Shown one piece after another: positions 47,229 to 58,499 of a stretch of DNA of 64,000 nucleotides; position 1 is the first letter of the stretch, and every line of letters begins with the position of its first letter. The stretch lies in assembly GCF_000090795.2 (NCBI RefSeq), contig NW_003546330.1:182638-246637 (forward strand). The letters run 5' to 3'. This DNA is from Amphimedon queenslandica (taxonomy: Eukaryota; Porifera; Demospongiae; Haplosclerida; Niphatidae). The notes under the pieces were generated by a model, which saw only the letters and a program-made list of their open reading frames with translations, did no database searches and was not told the origin of the DNA. Made by a program: the position numbers and the translations under genes.

Positions 47229-50200
47229 TAATAATAATAATGATGATGATGATAATGATGATGGTTAATCAGTTGATACCTTCAAGTTGTAATAGTGTAT
47301 CAGAGTGTGCCAAGCTATACAATCCTTTGAGTTAATCTCCAGTTTGGCCACACCTCCTTTCAAAGGAGGAATACAAAATGTGGGTGTGGTTTTAGAAATC
47401 CCCTCCCACCCGTCCTCAAGCAGTTCCAGTAAAGCGTCTGACAGATTCATAGAGACCTCATCGTGAAGACTGGACTCCAACCTAACACGCTATAAAAATA
47501 ATGAATATATAACCATACCCACTGATGTACAGACTAGCCTCTACATAATGGACACTTTGGTAGTGTCTCTGTTATACAGAGGTGTCCTTTATGTGGAGGT
47601 TATTTTATACAGTAAGGAATGTAATTGGTACACTAGGTGCTGTCTGTTAAATGGATGTGTATGCTATAGAGAGTGTCCATTATGTGGACTTACAGAGTGA
47701 ACGTCAGTGGTTGGTTGGGACAGTGTTGTTGCTATTATTGATATTTTATCAACTGATAGTTCCAATCCCCTCAGTGCTGACCTGTATTAATTAGTGGGTG
47801 TGACCAGTAATGAATATTAATTAGGGGTATGGCTTACGGTGATGGTATAGTTGGTTTACTAGTCATTTCAGAGGATGAATCAGGCAAACAATTAAACACA
47901 CCACCACACTGCCTGTAGCAATACAATATACAGTACATAGAGGGAAAACAATTACTGAAGATTTCCCTCCATTATCAGTACACAATTACATATAATATTA
48001 TACAGCCCAGTGTACCATAGCCCAGTGTACCATAGCCCAGTGCACCATAGCCCAGTGTACCATAGCCCAGTGTACCATAGCCCAGTGTACCATAGCCCAG
48101 TGTACCATAGCCCAGTGTACCATAGCCCAGTGCACCATAGCCCAGTGTACCATAGCCCAGTGTACCATAGCCCAGTGCACCATAGCCCAGTGTACCATAG
48201 CCCAGTGTACCATAGCCCAGTGCACCATAGCCCAGTGTACCATAGCCCAGTGTACCATAGCCCAGTGCACCATAGCCCAGTGTACCATAGCCCAGTGTAC
48301 CATAGCCCAGTGCACCATAGCCCAGTGTACCATAGCCCAGTGTACCATAGCCCAGTGTACCATAGCCCAGTGTACCATAGCCCAGTGCACCATAGCCCAG
48401 TGTACCATAGCCCAGTGTACCATAGCCCAGTGCACCATAGCCCAGTGTACCATAGCCCAGTGTACCATAGCCCAGTGCACCATAGCCCAGTGCACTATAG
48501 CCCAGTGTACCATAGCCCAGTGTACCATAGCCCAGTGCACCATAGCCCAGTGTACCATAGCCCAGTGTACCATAGCCCAGTGCACCATAGCCCAGTGCAC
48601 TATAGCCCAGTGTACCATAGCCCAGTGTACCATAGCCCAGTGCACCATAGCCCAGTGTACCATAGCCCAGTGTACCATGCCCAGTGCACCATAGCCCAGT
48701 GTACCATAGCCCAGTGTACCATAGCCCAGTGTACCATAGCCCAGTGTACCATAGCCCAGTGTACCAAAGCCCAGTGCACCATAGCCCAGTGTACCATAGC
48801 CCAGTGTACCAAAGCCCAGTGCACCATAGCCCAGTGTACCATAGCCCAGTGTACCATAGCCCAGTGTACCATAGCCCAGTGTACCATAGCCCAGTGCACC
48901 ATAGCCCAGTGCACCATAGCCCAGTGTACCATAGCCCAGTGTACCATAGCCCAGTGTACCATAGTGTTAGGAGTTGCATCACTGCTAGTGTTCTATCCAG
49001 TGCAGTGTGAGTCTTAGCCCCTCCCCCTCTCCGCCCAGTGAGTACAATGCTTTCCTCTGATGATGCTTTATGCAACTCTATCAGTTCGTCTGTCGATGGG
49101 CCTTGACACCACGTGACCTAATCAATATTTAATTAGTGGGTGTGGTCATTCAACAGTGGGTGTGGTTACTTTATAAGCTGATTCATTATCATCATTGCTG
49201 TGGTTGTTGGTTGCCGAGAGGGTTAATAATTCAGACTGCAATGTACTGATGTACTCCTCCATGGACCTTACCTGACTGGCCAACTGTCTCACCATATCAT
49301 CCTAAACAAACAACAACAAACAAACAAACAATAAACAACAACAAACAATAAACATTACAATTACGTTTTTAGTAGTAGAGTTATCAACATCATCAAATTG
49401 TGTGTTAAACTGTTTTCTATAATAAAATAAATAAATAAATAAATAAATAAATATTTGACATACTTCACTTCATCAATGACTCCATTATCAGAGGGGGTGT
49501 GGCCAGTAGGTGTGGTTTCTCTTGAGTGTATCTGGGACTGGAGATGAACCAAGAGGTGAGAGAGACTTTGCTCCTGTTTAGAACCCTGTGGGTCACCATG
49601 GTAACAAGACATAACACATATTGAATACACAGACAAAACAAGACACAAAACATTAACAGTCTCCATAACCTAATGACCCAAGACTATATGAACCCTCCCC
49701 CCTCTCTCTCACCTCATGTTCCTCAGTAGTATCATCACTAGTCACCAGCTCAATTGGACAACCTTGAAATGCAAATAATTCCAGATCCTTAAGCAATTTC
49801 TAAGAGAGAGAGAGAGAGAGGGGGGGGGGAGAGAGAGATTTCATAATGATAGAATGTTATTATAAGATGTGCAGTTCCTGTTAATTTAAACTAATAATCA
49901 CATTAATAATGAAAATAGTTCAATAAAAGAACATAACTGTCAAATAGTTTACTGACTGTCAATAAATTAATAAAACAACAACAATAATAATAACATAATA
50001 TAATGAACCCACTTCTCTTAGTTGAGGAGGAGAACTAGTGATCTGTTTCAACCTAAACTGGACCTTTTTAAAAATAATATAAATAAAAATTAATAACGAG
50101 TATAATAAGGCCACTCCAATTTGATTCCTTGTTTCCCATTACCCGCCCGCATGGGGCCGCATCGCTATTCATTATTGCGGTTTTTCATTGATTATACAAG

Positions 50201-50478
50201 CAATTTATACAGCTGATAATGAATAAATTTAATGAAAATGAACAAACCCGCCCGCCCGCATCAGGCCCGCCTCTGTAATGGGAAACTATGAATCTTATTG
50301 GAGTGGCCTAATGTATATTAAAGATCATTATTATATTCACTAGAGACTGGCCAGTACTTACTTGAGCAAAGTGAGAGCTCAAAGCTATGAGCGAGGAGGT
50401 ATCCTCATCAGTTGGAGGAGGAGGAGAGAGGGAGGGAGAGAGGAGAGGAGAAGGAGAGACTTCACTTTGAACGGCCAT
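46507..50478 (-). CDS. RUNDC1: RUN domain-containing protein 1
   Basis: Fourteen exons: 50478-50362, 50063-50013, 49799-49713, 49585-49464, 49416-49365, 49301-49170, 49117-49046, 47908-47838, 47781-47694, 47489-47280, 47161-47075, 47028-46928, 46761-46667, 46619-46507; 465 aa. The N-terminal half is Ser/Pro-rich then coiled coil (VRSMEEYISTLQSELLTL). The C-terminal half matches the RUNDC1 RUN domain: RVRLESSLHDEVSMNL, CIAWHTLIHYYNLKNGSK, KPYNRLSSSFSIP, TLLNVIHRTEKAFASCRKY, SDLKFRSLIAQG and LHHLSDWMKLLVNHPTL. Human RUNDC1 is ~613 aa and reported as a p53 modulator; its function is poorly known. The acceptor of exon 8 (GGCAG at 47909) was chosen because it restores phase; the nearby TACAG at 47913 breaks the frame. 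Exons 7 and 8 flank a 1.1-kb intron holding a 15-bp minisatellite. Confidence 0.85.
47186..47228 (-). repeat. (TTA)n (sense) in RUNDC1 intron 10
   Basis: AAT repeat on the plus strand, hence TTA in the sense of RUNDC1, about 25 bp upstream of the acceptor at 47162. Confidence 0.9.
47537..47690. mobile_element. MITE-like inverted-repeat element touching a RUNDC1 splice donor
   Basis: The left end has TACATAATGGACACTTTGG (from about 47542). The right end, reverse complemented, reads GTCCACATAATGGACACTC (47689-47671), giving ~18 bp of terminal inverted repeat. Inner inverted repeats of GTGTCC/GGACAC add more hairpins. The right end lies within 4 bp of the donor of RUNDC1 exon 9 (exon edge 47694). 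Confidence 0.55.
48005..48964. repeat. 15-bp minisatellite, ~64 copies, in RUNDC1 intron 7
   Basis: The unit is ccatagcccagtgta, with a frequent T/C variant (gtacc/gcacc). The variant often appears as every third unit, giving a 45-bp secondary period. A 2-bp deletion at about 48678 and two 'ccaaag' variants break the regularity. Because 15 is a multiple of three, several frames stay open; these ORFs are artefacts. Confidence 0.98.
50109..50308. mobile_element. 200-bp MITE, PIF/Harbinger-like, in RUNDC1 intron 1
   Basis: Terminal inverted repeats: the left end reads GGCCACTCCAATTTGATTCC then TTGTTTCCCATTAC; the right end reverse complemented reads GGCCACTCCAATAAGATTCA then TAGTTTCCCATTAC. That is about 34 bp with few mismatches. 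A TAA triplet flanks both ends (50106-50108 and 50309-50311), like the 3-bp TWA target duplication of PIF/Harbinger elements, whose termini also start GG. There is no coding sequence; the interior is CG-rich near the ends. Confidence 0.78.
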
Positions 50479-50561
50479 TCTTTGAACTAGTATAAAGTCT
50501 ACGGAGTGAGTATACGGAGAAAGTAGGTGGTTCATTAATAGAACCACACCCAAAAACAAAA
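50479..50561. promoter_or_regulatory. Bidirectional promoter, RUNDC1/MFAP1
   Basis: Only 83 bp separate the divergent start codons. The gap contains two TATACGGA-like words (about 50500 and 50510), also seen upstream of other genes here (7212, 4196). Confidence 0.6.
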
Positions 50562-52907
50562 TGGAGTCCAAGAACACATTAATCCAATCGACTGCTGGAG
50601 CTGTTCCAGTTCGAAATGAGAAAGGTAAAGAGAGCATTAGCAAAAGGACTAATAGCAATAAACACTGATAGGGGAACTGAGGATGGAGAAGGTTAAAGTG
50701 ACGAGATATGTGTCTGGAAAGAGACCAGCCTATGCCCAAGAGGAGAGCTCCAGTGACTCCAATGAAGAGAGTGAGGAGGAGGAGGAGGAGAAGCAAACTA
50801 TTAATAATATTGATATTGAAACTGCACAAGAAAGGTAATTGAATAACTAATAATAATAACTAATAATAATAAAAATGATAATAATAATAATAATAATAAT
50901 GTTAGGCTCAACCGGCAGAGGCTGTTGTACAGTGAGAGTGAGTCGGAGGAGGAGGAGGAGGAGGAGGAGGAGGAGGGAGTGGGTGGAGTCTCAGGAGAGG
51001 AAGGTGATGATGAGGAAGTGGAGCTTATTCAACGTAAAGCAATGAAGGAACACCTCGAGGAACGACAATTGATACTATTGGAGTCTGATGATGAAGAAAA
51101 GTAATTAATCAATTAATTATTATTAATTAATTATTATTAATTGATTTTATTATATGTAGAGATGATGATGATGATGATGATGATGATGAAGTTAGTCAAT
51201 ATTATATTTATTTATTTATAATTTTAATGTTAATGATGAAGTTATAGTTTTAATGTATTATAATTATTGTATTTTTATCCTTAGGCCATTGACAGGAGAA
51301 GAGAGTTGATGAGAGAAAGAGCCAAACTGAGAACACAGGAAGAAGTAAGAGGGGGAGTATGCCCCTGCAATTAGTAATAATATTATGATTAGTTATTAGC
51401 TGATGGACCCGAGGAAGATGAACAAGAAATAATTAAAAAAGAAGAGAGTGAAGAAGTAATTAATTAAATCTATTAATTCATTTATTATTATTATTATTAA
51501 TTACCCAGTCCTCAGAATATGAAGATTACAGTGATTCTGATAATGAACAGGATTTAAGACTCAAACCAGTTTTTGTTAGAAAGTACATGACATCAGTATG
51601 ACATCATGACCTTGTTACTAATAATAGAACTGACAGAGTGACCATCAAAGATGAGAGAGCTCTTGAACAGGAAGATAAAAGGAAGGAGAAGGAACGTAAA
51701 GTGATGGAGGAGAAAAGAAAGAAAGAAAGTAATAGACTATTACAACAAGCAATCACTGAGGACCTGCAGCAAGAACAAGGAGGTATGGAAATGATTATGA
51801 GGAATTTTTGATATGGACTAGAAACTTTGAGCTCATTTTTATAAAAATTGGAACTTTTAAAGCTACTCCAAAATTGGACCAAAGTCCCTGTACTGTTGTA
51901 CATGGTCTGTGGCCAAATTCCGCCAAAAATGAAAAGGACAGAATTCACCATTTTTATTACATTTTCTGATACATATACATGTTCTTATATTGTGCAGAAA
52001 GCTTGAACTCATTCCAATTAAAATTGGATTTCTTATGAATTTTTAAATCTACTCTAAAATTGGGACAAATTCCTTGCACTATAGTACAGGGAATTTGTCC
52101 CAATTTTGTCAAAAATGAAAAGTCTCCAATTCTTCATGTACCTGTACGTTTCCCCCAGTTGATAGGCTAGAGGAGGTTGTGAATACTGATAATGAGAATG
52201 AGGAGGAGGAGTATGAGGCATGGAAGATTAGGGAACTTCAGAGGATCAAGAGAGACAGAGAGGAACTGGAGCAGTAAGGGACAGTCTCTCTCTCTCTCTC
52301 TGTTGTTATGTCTCTCCAGACAGCGTAAAGAAAGGGAAGAGATGGAGAGGGTTAGGAATATGTCAGAAGAACAAAGGCTGTCCTGGCTTAAGAGCAATCC
52401 TAAAACCATTACTAATTCTCAAGTGAAAGGAAATTACAAGTTTTTACAGAAATACTACCACAGGGGAGTCTTCTATTTGGTGAGCAGTTGTTAAAAGTGT
52501 TTTATTTATCTCTCTCTGTCCTCTCAGGATGAAGAAGATGAAGTTTTTAAAAGAAATTTTGCTGAGCCAACTCTTGAAGATCACTTTGACAAATCAATCC
52601 TTCCCCAAGTCATGCAGGTAACATGCATCAGGAGTAATTATTAAAATGGAGAAATCACTACTCTTTATTTTTTAATTACTAGGTTAAGAACTTTGGCATG
52701 GCTGGCCGTACAAAATACACTCATTTGGTAGATCAAGACACCACCACAGTTAGTTAAGTAATTAATAGTTAATTAACCACTAGTTATTCACAGTTGGATA
52801 ATCCTTGGACTGAGGTCACTCCTATTAATCTCAAGTTCCAGTCTAAAGGAGGCGGAGTCAGTGAAAACTTTCATAAACCAACAAGAAAGAAACAAAGAAC
52901 AGAATAA
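50562..52907 (+). CDS. MFAP1: Microfibrillar-associated protein 1 (spliceosomal MFAP1)
   Basis: Thirteen exons: 50562-50625, 50672-50834, 50906-51100, 51160-51190, 51285-51344, 51393-51455, 51509-51582, 51628-51782, 52159-52273, 52320-52479, 52528-52617, 52683-52748, 52794-52907; 449 aa (human 439). The start is followed by [16 protein letters not shown] and long Glu/Asp/Ser-rich tracts. The conserved C-terminal domain is clear: [78 protein letters not shown] and [18 protein letters not shown]. Despite its name it is a nuclear protein of the spliceosomal B complex (Spp381/MFAP1 family). Exon 6 uses the acceptor at 51392 to keep frame. A satellite-like block lies in intron 8. Confidence 0.95.
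51815..52130 (-). repeat. Satellite-like ~177-bp family, about 1.7 units, in MFAP1 intron 8
   Basis: 'gctactccaaaattggacca', 'aagtccctgtactgttgtac', 'catatacatgttcttatatt' and 'aaagcttgaactcattccaa' match the 3.4-4.0 kb copies; orientation is opposite to the 11-12 kb array. Confidence 0.88.
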
Positions 52908-53078
52908 AAACACCTTTTCATGTATTATAAAAATAATTATTATTTCATTTTAAGTTTTAAATCACGGCGCGGGAATTGCCAGGAATGAAGTTAATTAATT
53001 AAAATAGTTAAGTTAATTAATTATTAGTTGTTTACTAACTAACTTTACTGTACACATACATGTACATGTGGGAAGAAG

Positions 53079-56000
53079 ATGAGTGGAGTATCAGAGAAGA
53101 TTGGTTCTGTTTCTGAAGAGAAGAAAAGGAGTGGGTCCCTGTCACTAAGCAGAGGGAACTCTCTCAGGAGTAATGGCGGGGAGAGACCCAGTTCCAGGGC
53201 TAGCTCCTCAACGAGCAGTCGATTAACGAGAGAAGAAGTATCCTCAATATACAGTTACAATGGAGGCGAGGAGGAGGAGGAGAGAGAGGAGGCGCTGGAA
53301 GACTTCTGTCGAAACATATTTGATATCTGTGACACTGACAATGATGGATTCATAACAATAAACGTAAATAATAATAATAATAACAAATACATGTACATGC
53401 AGCTTATAATATTGATAATAATATTAACAGTGATGATAATATTAGTTTCATATTCTATTCAGGAGTTGTTGTGTCACTGTGACGACACATTCTTAATGAA
53501 CACACTGATTGAAGCTTTAGGAACGGACCAGGATAGTGGTGGGCGTGGCTCCGATGGTAAATTATCATTTGAAGAGTTTCGTGTTGGCCTTGAGCGAGTG
53601 AGTGAATTATTACTGAGAGATGAGCTGGACCAATCAACACCAGAGAGGAACAAGAAAGGTAGACACCTTTAGTTAACAGTTTATGATATGATAATTGAAT
53701 TAGACCTTTGTGTTAATTTGATACAGACAGTGTGTGTGTGTACCTCTTGAGATTAAAATGGCCTACACCTACAGCAGTATTATCTTCTCTTGCCTACAGT
53801 ACAGTACATGTTCCTTTCAGTTACATTCATTGTGTCTCATTATATTAATATCAACACTTCTCACATGATCTTGTACTGATACATAAACACACACGATCAT
53901 TAATAATATTAATTGTTATTGTTATTATTATTATTATTATATTAGTCACTAGGTGTACACTGTACCTAGTCATAATGAGTAGGTTATTCTAATTAATGCC
54001 CACCAGTCTCTGTGTTTATTTTTATTAACAAAACAAAATGACGTCTCTTTCTCTCGTTAGATAATTCGAGTGGTTCCACTGTTGTATCTGATAATTATAT
54101 CAACGGCACAGTCCTGGTCTACGAATCAGATGGGGTCACTAACGAGGAGGCGTGGCTGAAAGCAATGTCACGTATTGATCCTCATGAACACTTGTCAAAG
54201 TAGGTCACAGACTAGTAATGAGCTGATACTCTGACACAACGCTCCCTCCTCCTCCTCCTTCAAGGAATGAAGAACTAAAGACTATGTGGACTGAACTCTC
54301 ATCGCAGGATCCTTCTCTATTGGATCGGTTTGAAGGGTTTCTATCAATGGTAGTGACTGACCTTGAGAAGAGTCAAACTGAAGTTGAGACGATTCAATCA
54401 AAAATCAGAAAGTGATTTAAGCACTAAAACCACTTGACGTCACGTTATATGTCACAACATGTGTGTGTATGTGTGTGTGTTAGGTTGTTGACTGATCAGA
54501 GCAGAGAAGCTCATGAAATGGATGATATACTACAAGAACAACTAATGGAAGCCAGAGATAAACAAGAGAAGAAGGTATCCCTCTCTCTACCTCCCTCTTT
54601 CTCTCTTTACCCCTCCCTCCCTCCCTCCCTCCCTCCCTCTAGTCTCAGGAAGTATCTGACCGTATTAGTACTCATTACCAAGAGCTCTTAGAGGAGAGAG
54701 AGGCACTGATAGTGAAACTGTCAGAGAAGGAACAAACACTGAGAACCTTCCTAGAGGAGAAGACTCTAGCAGAACTGGAGCTGAGGAAGGAAAAGCAAGA
54801 GCTAATTACAGTACGTACATGTACATGTACATGTACATGTACACGTACATGTTCAGTGTACATTTATTATAATTAATATCTCATGTACATGTACTTGTAC
54901 ATGAGATAGCTGGAATCTTGGCTGCCTGATGTGACCATAGCAACCATTATATTCTATAAATTAAATTAGTTAGTGTAATGAGACGTTACCATGGTACCAC
55001 CTTAATGTATCAATACTATTCTATATAATGTCAATTATTCTATATAATGCCCATTTTATACAGTTGAATCAGACTCTTAAGGATCAGTTGTCGGATTCTT
55101 ATCGTCAGTTAAGTGCTTCTCAACGTCAGCTACAGCTGATAGCAGGGGCCCACCCTAGCAACGAGAGGGAGCAACAGTTGCAATGGTTACCAGGGGAGGA
55201 CCCACTGGTTGAGACATCAATTACTACAACAGAATCATTCATAATGAGGGGAAGCACTTCGTAAGGATAAACACATTAATTTATTGTTGTTGTTATTATT
55301 ACTATAGCCCTTCCTTATCTCCAAGAGGCTCCATCTCTCCTTCTCTCCATTACAATTCATCATGTCTTGCAGTTGAAGTGGAACAAGCTATGAGGAATAT
55401 TAGCCCTACCCATGAGGCCACACCTATTGAGACCACGCCCACCCCAGTTCCAACCCCTGAGGAGGAGAGGGTTGGTCTGCTGGCTCATTATAATGAGGAG
55501 GAGGAGCTTAAAGGAAGAGCTAACGACTCAAATAGTTCGATTGTATATAACACTGTAAGTGATATCCTGTGTCTATTATTAGTAACACTGTGTCTATTAA
55601 TAGTAACACTGTGTCTATTATTAGTAACACTGTGTCTATTAATAGGTGAGTAAGGTCCATGAGTCAGTTCCTGTTACTCCGGTACATTTCAACGATACTT
55701 CCTCTGGTTTCACTCTCTCTCAACTCATTCCTCCTCGAGAGGAGAGACCACACCCACCACAGGCTGTATCCAATAGATACGATGCTAATGCCACACCCTC
55801 TAGGGTCTTTAAAGTGAGTCCTAGTCTGACGTTCCCTGTATACCGTTAGTCTCCTTCAGGTGGTTATCCTTGGTGACAGTGGTGTAGGGAAGACATCAAT
55901 AATAAGACGTCTTTCCTCTCCAACCAGTGAGCCACTCCCAGCCCCCAGGAGCACACTAGGACTTGACTACAGCACTGCTCTAATTAATGCCCAGGATGAG

Positions 56001-56697
56001 ACAGTAGTGTTTCAATTGTGGGACACTGCCGGTCAAGAAAGGTGAGTCTTTAAGTGATTTTAAGGCAACCATTAATCTGTTTCAATTAGATTTCATTCAA
56101 CAACTGCTGTTTATTTTAAAAGAGCTGACGCCTTCATCATTGTTTATGATGTGACGTCTAAAAATACATTTGAGAGTGTTAAGGCATGGATCAACCTTGT
56201 TAAGGTGAGTGGGTGTGGCTAATTAATTAATGGGTGTGGTTTATAAATAGGCTACCATAAGGACGGAGCTCCCAGTCCTCATGTTGATGGGGAATAAGTG
56301 CGACTGCAGGGAACTACGACAGGTCAAGAAGGAGGAGGGACAGAAGTTGGCTTTTGTAAGAATTAATTATTAACCTTTATAACCTAACAATCACTGTTAG
56401 ATCTAGAGGGTCCGAGTTTAGGAGACTTTTGGTCTCTCATACTTAGCCCCTAGGTCTCCTTCAGTCCCCCAAAATTTACTTCTATAATCTAACATATCAT
56501 CATTATTATTATCTTCTCTTCAGGAATTAAGAGCATTGTTTTCAGAGACCAGTGCTAAGTCAGGGGACAATGTCCTCCAGTCTCACACTACTCTGGCCAG
56601 TCTCCTCCTGGAGAGGGAGAATCAAGATATGGAAGCTATTAGGCGTTCAGCTCTGAGACTTGATAAGAATGAACAAAGAAGAAAATGTAAATGTTAA
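53079..56697 (+). CDS. Large EF-hand/coiled-coil Rab GTPase (RASEF/RAB44/CRACR2A-like)
   Basis: Thirteen exons: 53079-53363, 53463-53658, 54061-54199, 54265-54411, 54484-54574, 54643-54810, 55064-55260, 55308-55554, 55646-55813, 55860-56041, 56090-56204, 56251-56355, 56524-56697; 737 aa. A Ser-rich N-terminus precedes EF-hands: DTDNDGFITINE is canonical; a second (DQDSGGRGSDGKLSFEEF) has an extended loop. A coiled coil (~240-390) and Pro/Ser-rich linker follow. The C-terminal Rab domain has the P-loop VVILGDSGVGKTS, switch II WDTAGQERF, GNKCD (NKxD) and ETSAKSG (SAK). The protein ends KCKC, a Cys-x-Cys geranylgeranylation motif. The architecture matches RASEF, RAB44 and CRACR2A, Ca-responsive Rabs in trafficking. 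Which of the three it is closest to needs a tree. Confidence 0.9.
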
Positions 56698-56921
56698 AAA
56701 TAAAAGAGAATATAATAATTTCCATGGACAGACACAGTCAAGCAGTTCAGTTTTTATTATAAAATAAAATTTTACATTTTTTGTTCTCATCCTGTATGAT
56801 TGATTATTTTAATTAAAGTGGGTGTGGTTGCATTAATTAATTTTTATTCTTCCTTGAACTGACTCGGCGTAGAAGAAGTTCCAGAGGTAGAAAGGTTTGT
56901 TTCTCTTAGTTTCATCGTAGA

Positions 56922-58258
56922 ATGGCCAGTAAGTCCAGTCGTGGCTCCAGTAAAACGGTTAGACAAGAGAGAGATAGGGAGCGAGTGGTAGACTACTTAT
57001 TCAGTAGAGGATTGTTTCTCTATATTATGTATTACATATATATAGTAAAAAAGTATTATTAACTTTGTGTGTATAATAATTCTATGGGAGAGTAGTAGTC
57101 CACCATTGGTTGTAGTACATGTGTTGATGATGTACATGTTGTATTGTGCTATCCATTGCTCTTCTCCTTTCCTATTAGTTACATAGTATCATATTTACGC
57201 TAGTAATATTTGGTACCGGTAATTCTGCTAACGATTGTTATAGTGTATCTCAGCCTCTACTGATTCAGGTATTACATTCCTCTTCCTTGGTCTCTAGGGT
57301 GATGATTTGGTCACAGCAACATTAGCAGGTGATCTTGATAAGATACAGAAAGCACTCAAGAAAGGAGCTGATGTCAATTATAACAAATACAAGAAACTGG
57401 TGAGTACTTTAACTACCTTTAAAGTACATGTACATATACGTAGAGACACATGTGAGATTAATGACATTATGTCACATCCATGAACATGTATATGACATTA
57501 CAAAGATATCTCAGACAGCATGTTTTCATTATTGTTTCTACCTCTTCACTGATCTGATTCAAATACTAAAGAGCCTGTATTTGATTCCAATACTAAAGAG
57601 TTTTTTATGTTTGTCTTCAATGTATACGTTGGTATTGTTTACTCTGTGGCACATACTGTTAGTTTACTCTTTAAGAACACATTCCAGCCACACCTTATCC
57701 CTCCCTCTCTCCTCCTCCTCCTCCTCCTCCTCCTCCTCCTCCTGTTAGAAACAAGAAACTCCTCTCCACATTGCTGCTAGGATTGGCCACACTGAAGCTC
57801 TTCAAACTTTATTAATGTCGGGTGCTGATGTGGAGCTAACAGATGAAGTACGTATTCAACCAAACCTCTCTCTCTCTTTCTTTCTCAATTTATAAACATG
57901 TTTCTTTTCATCATTATTTGTATTTTAATTGTAGAATAAACAAACTCCACTACACAATTCATCAAGAGAAGGACATTTAGACATTGTTCAAACTCTTTTA
58001 CTCTCGGGAGCAAATATTGATGCACTGACAACAGTAAGAGGGAGAGGGAGAGGATCAACAAGTAATAAATGTGTTCTTTAGTCTAACTGGACTCCATTGC
58101 ATCATGCCAGTTCAAATGGACGAGAGAAAGTAGCTGAACTGCTCTGTCAGTACGGAGCTGATGTGAAAGCTCTTACTTCTGACAATAAAACAGCACTAGA
58201 TCTAGCAAAAGACAATAATCACAGAGACGTGGAGAGAATACTCACTCAATTCAACTAA
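56922..58258 (+). CDS. Small ankyrin-repeat protein
   Basis: Five exons: 56922-56987, 57298-57399, 57749-57847, 57935-58033, 58082-58258; 180 aa. A Ser/Arg-rich start (MASKSSRGSSKTVRQERDRE) leads to four ankyrin repeats, roughly one per exon of ~99 nt: DDLVTATLAGDLDKIQKAL, TPLHIAARIGHTEALQTLL, TPLHNSSREGHLDIVQTLL and TPLHHASSNGREKVAELL, then TALDLAKDNNHRDVERIL. No catalytic domain or membrane segment. The one-repeat-per-exon pattern suggests growth by exon duplication. Ankyrin repeats bind proteins; the partner and role are unknown. Exon 1 is the least certain, as it is short and separated by a 310-bp intron. Confidence 0.82.
57706..57742 (+). repeat. (CTC)n tract before ankyrin exon 3
   Basis: About 12 CTC/CCT units directly precede the acceptor CTGTTAG at 57748, serving as its polypyrimidine tract. 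Confidence 0.9.
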
Positions 58259-58499
58259 AGTAAGACTTGGTCTAGTCAGTATTACCCTCTCCTCTCCCTC
58301 TCTCTCTAGCCGTGCTAGTACCTTCTCCTCTCATTTTGTTGACTTCATTGTCTGTTTCATTCTCTTCATTGGCTCTCTCTTTGCGTGGGAGGACTTTTAA
58401 TTAACTGTTTTAATTAAACACAGTTTTATTAATTTTAATAATTTTAACTAGTATAACTATTATTTTATTAACTATTAATAACTAACCACTCCCTTCAAC

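Noticed and set aside
47975-49075. Long overlapping ORFs of 100-366 aa on both strands with repeats such as VHWAM, YHSPV and WYTGL
   Set aside because: They arise only because a 15-bp repeat lacks stops in several frames. The array is intronic in RUNDC1 and has no coding features.
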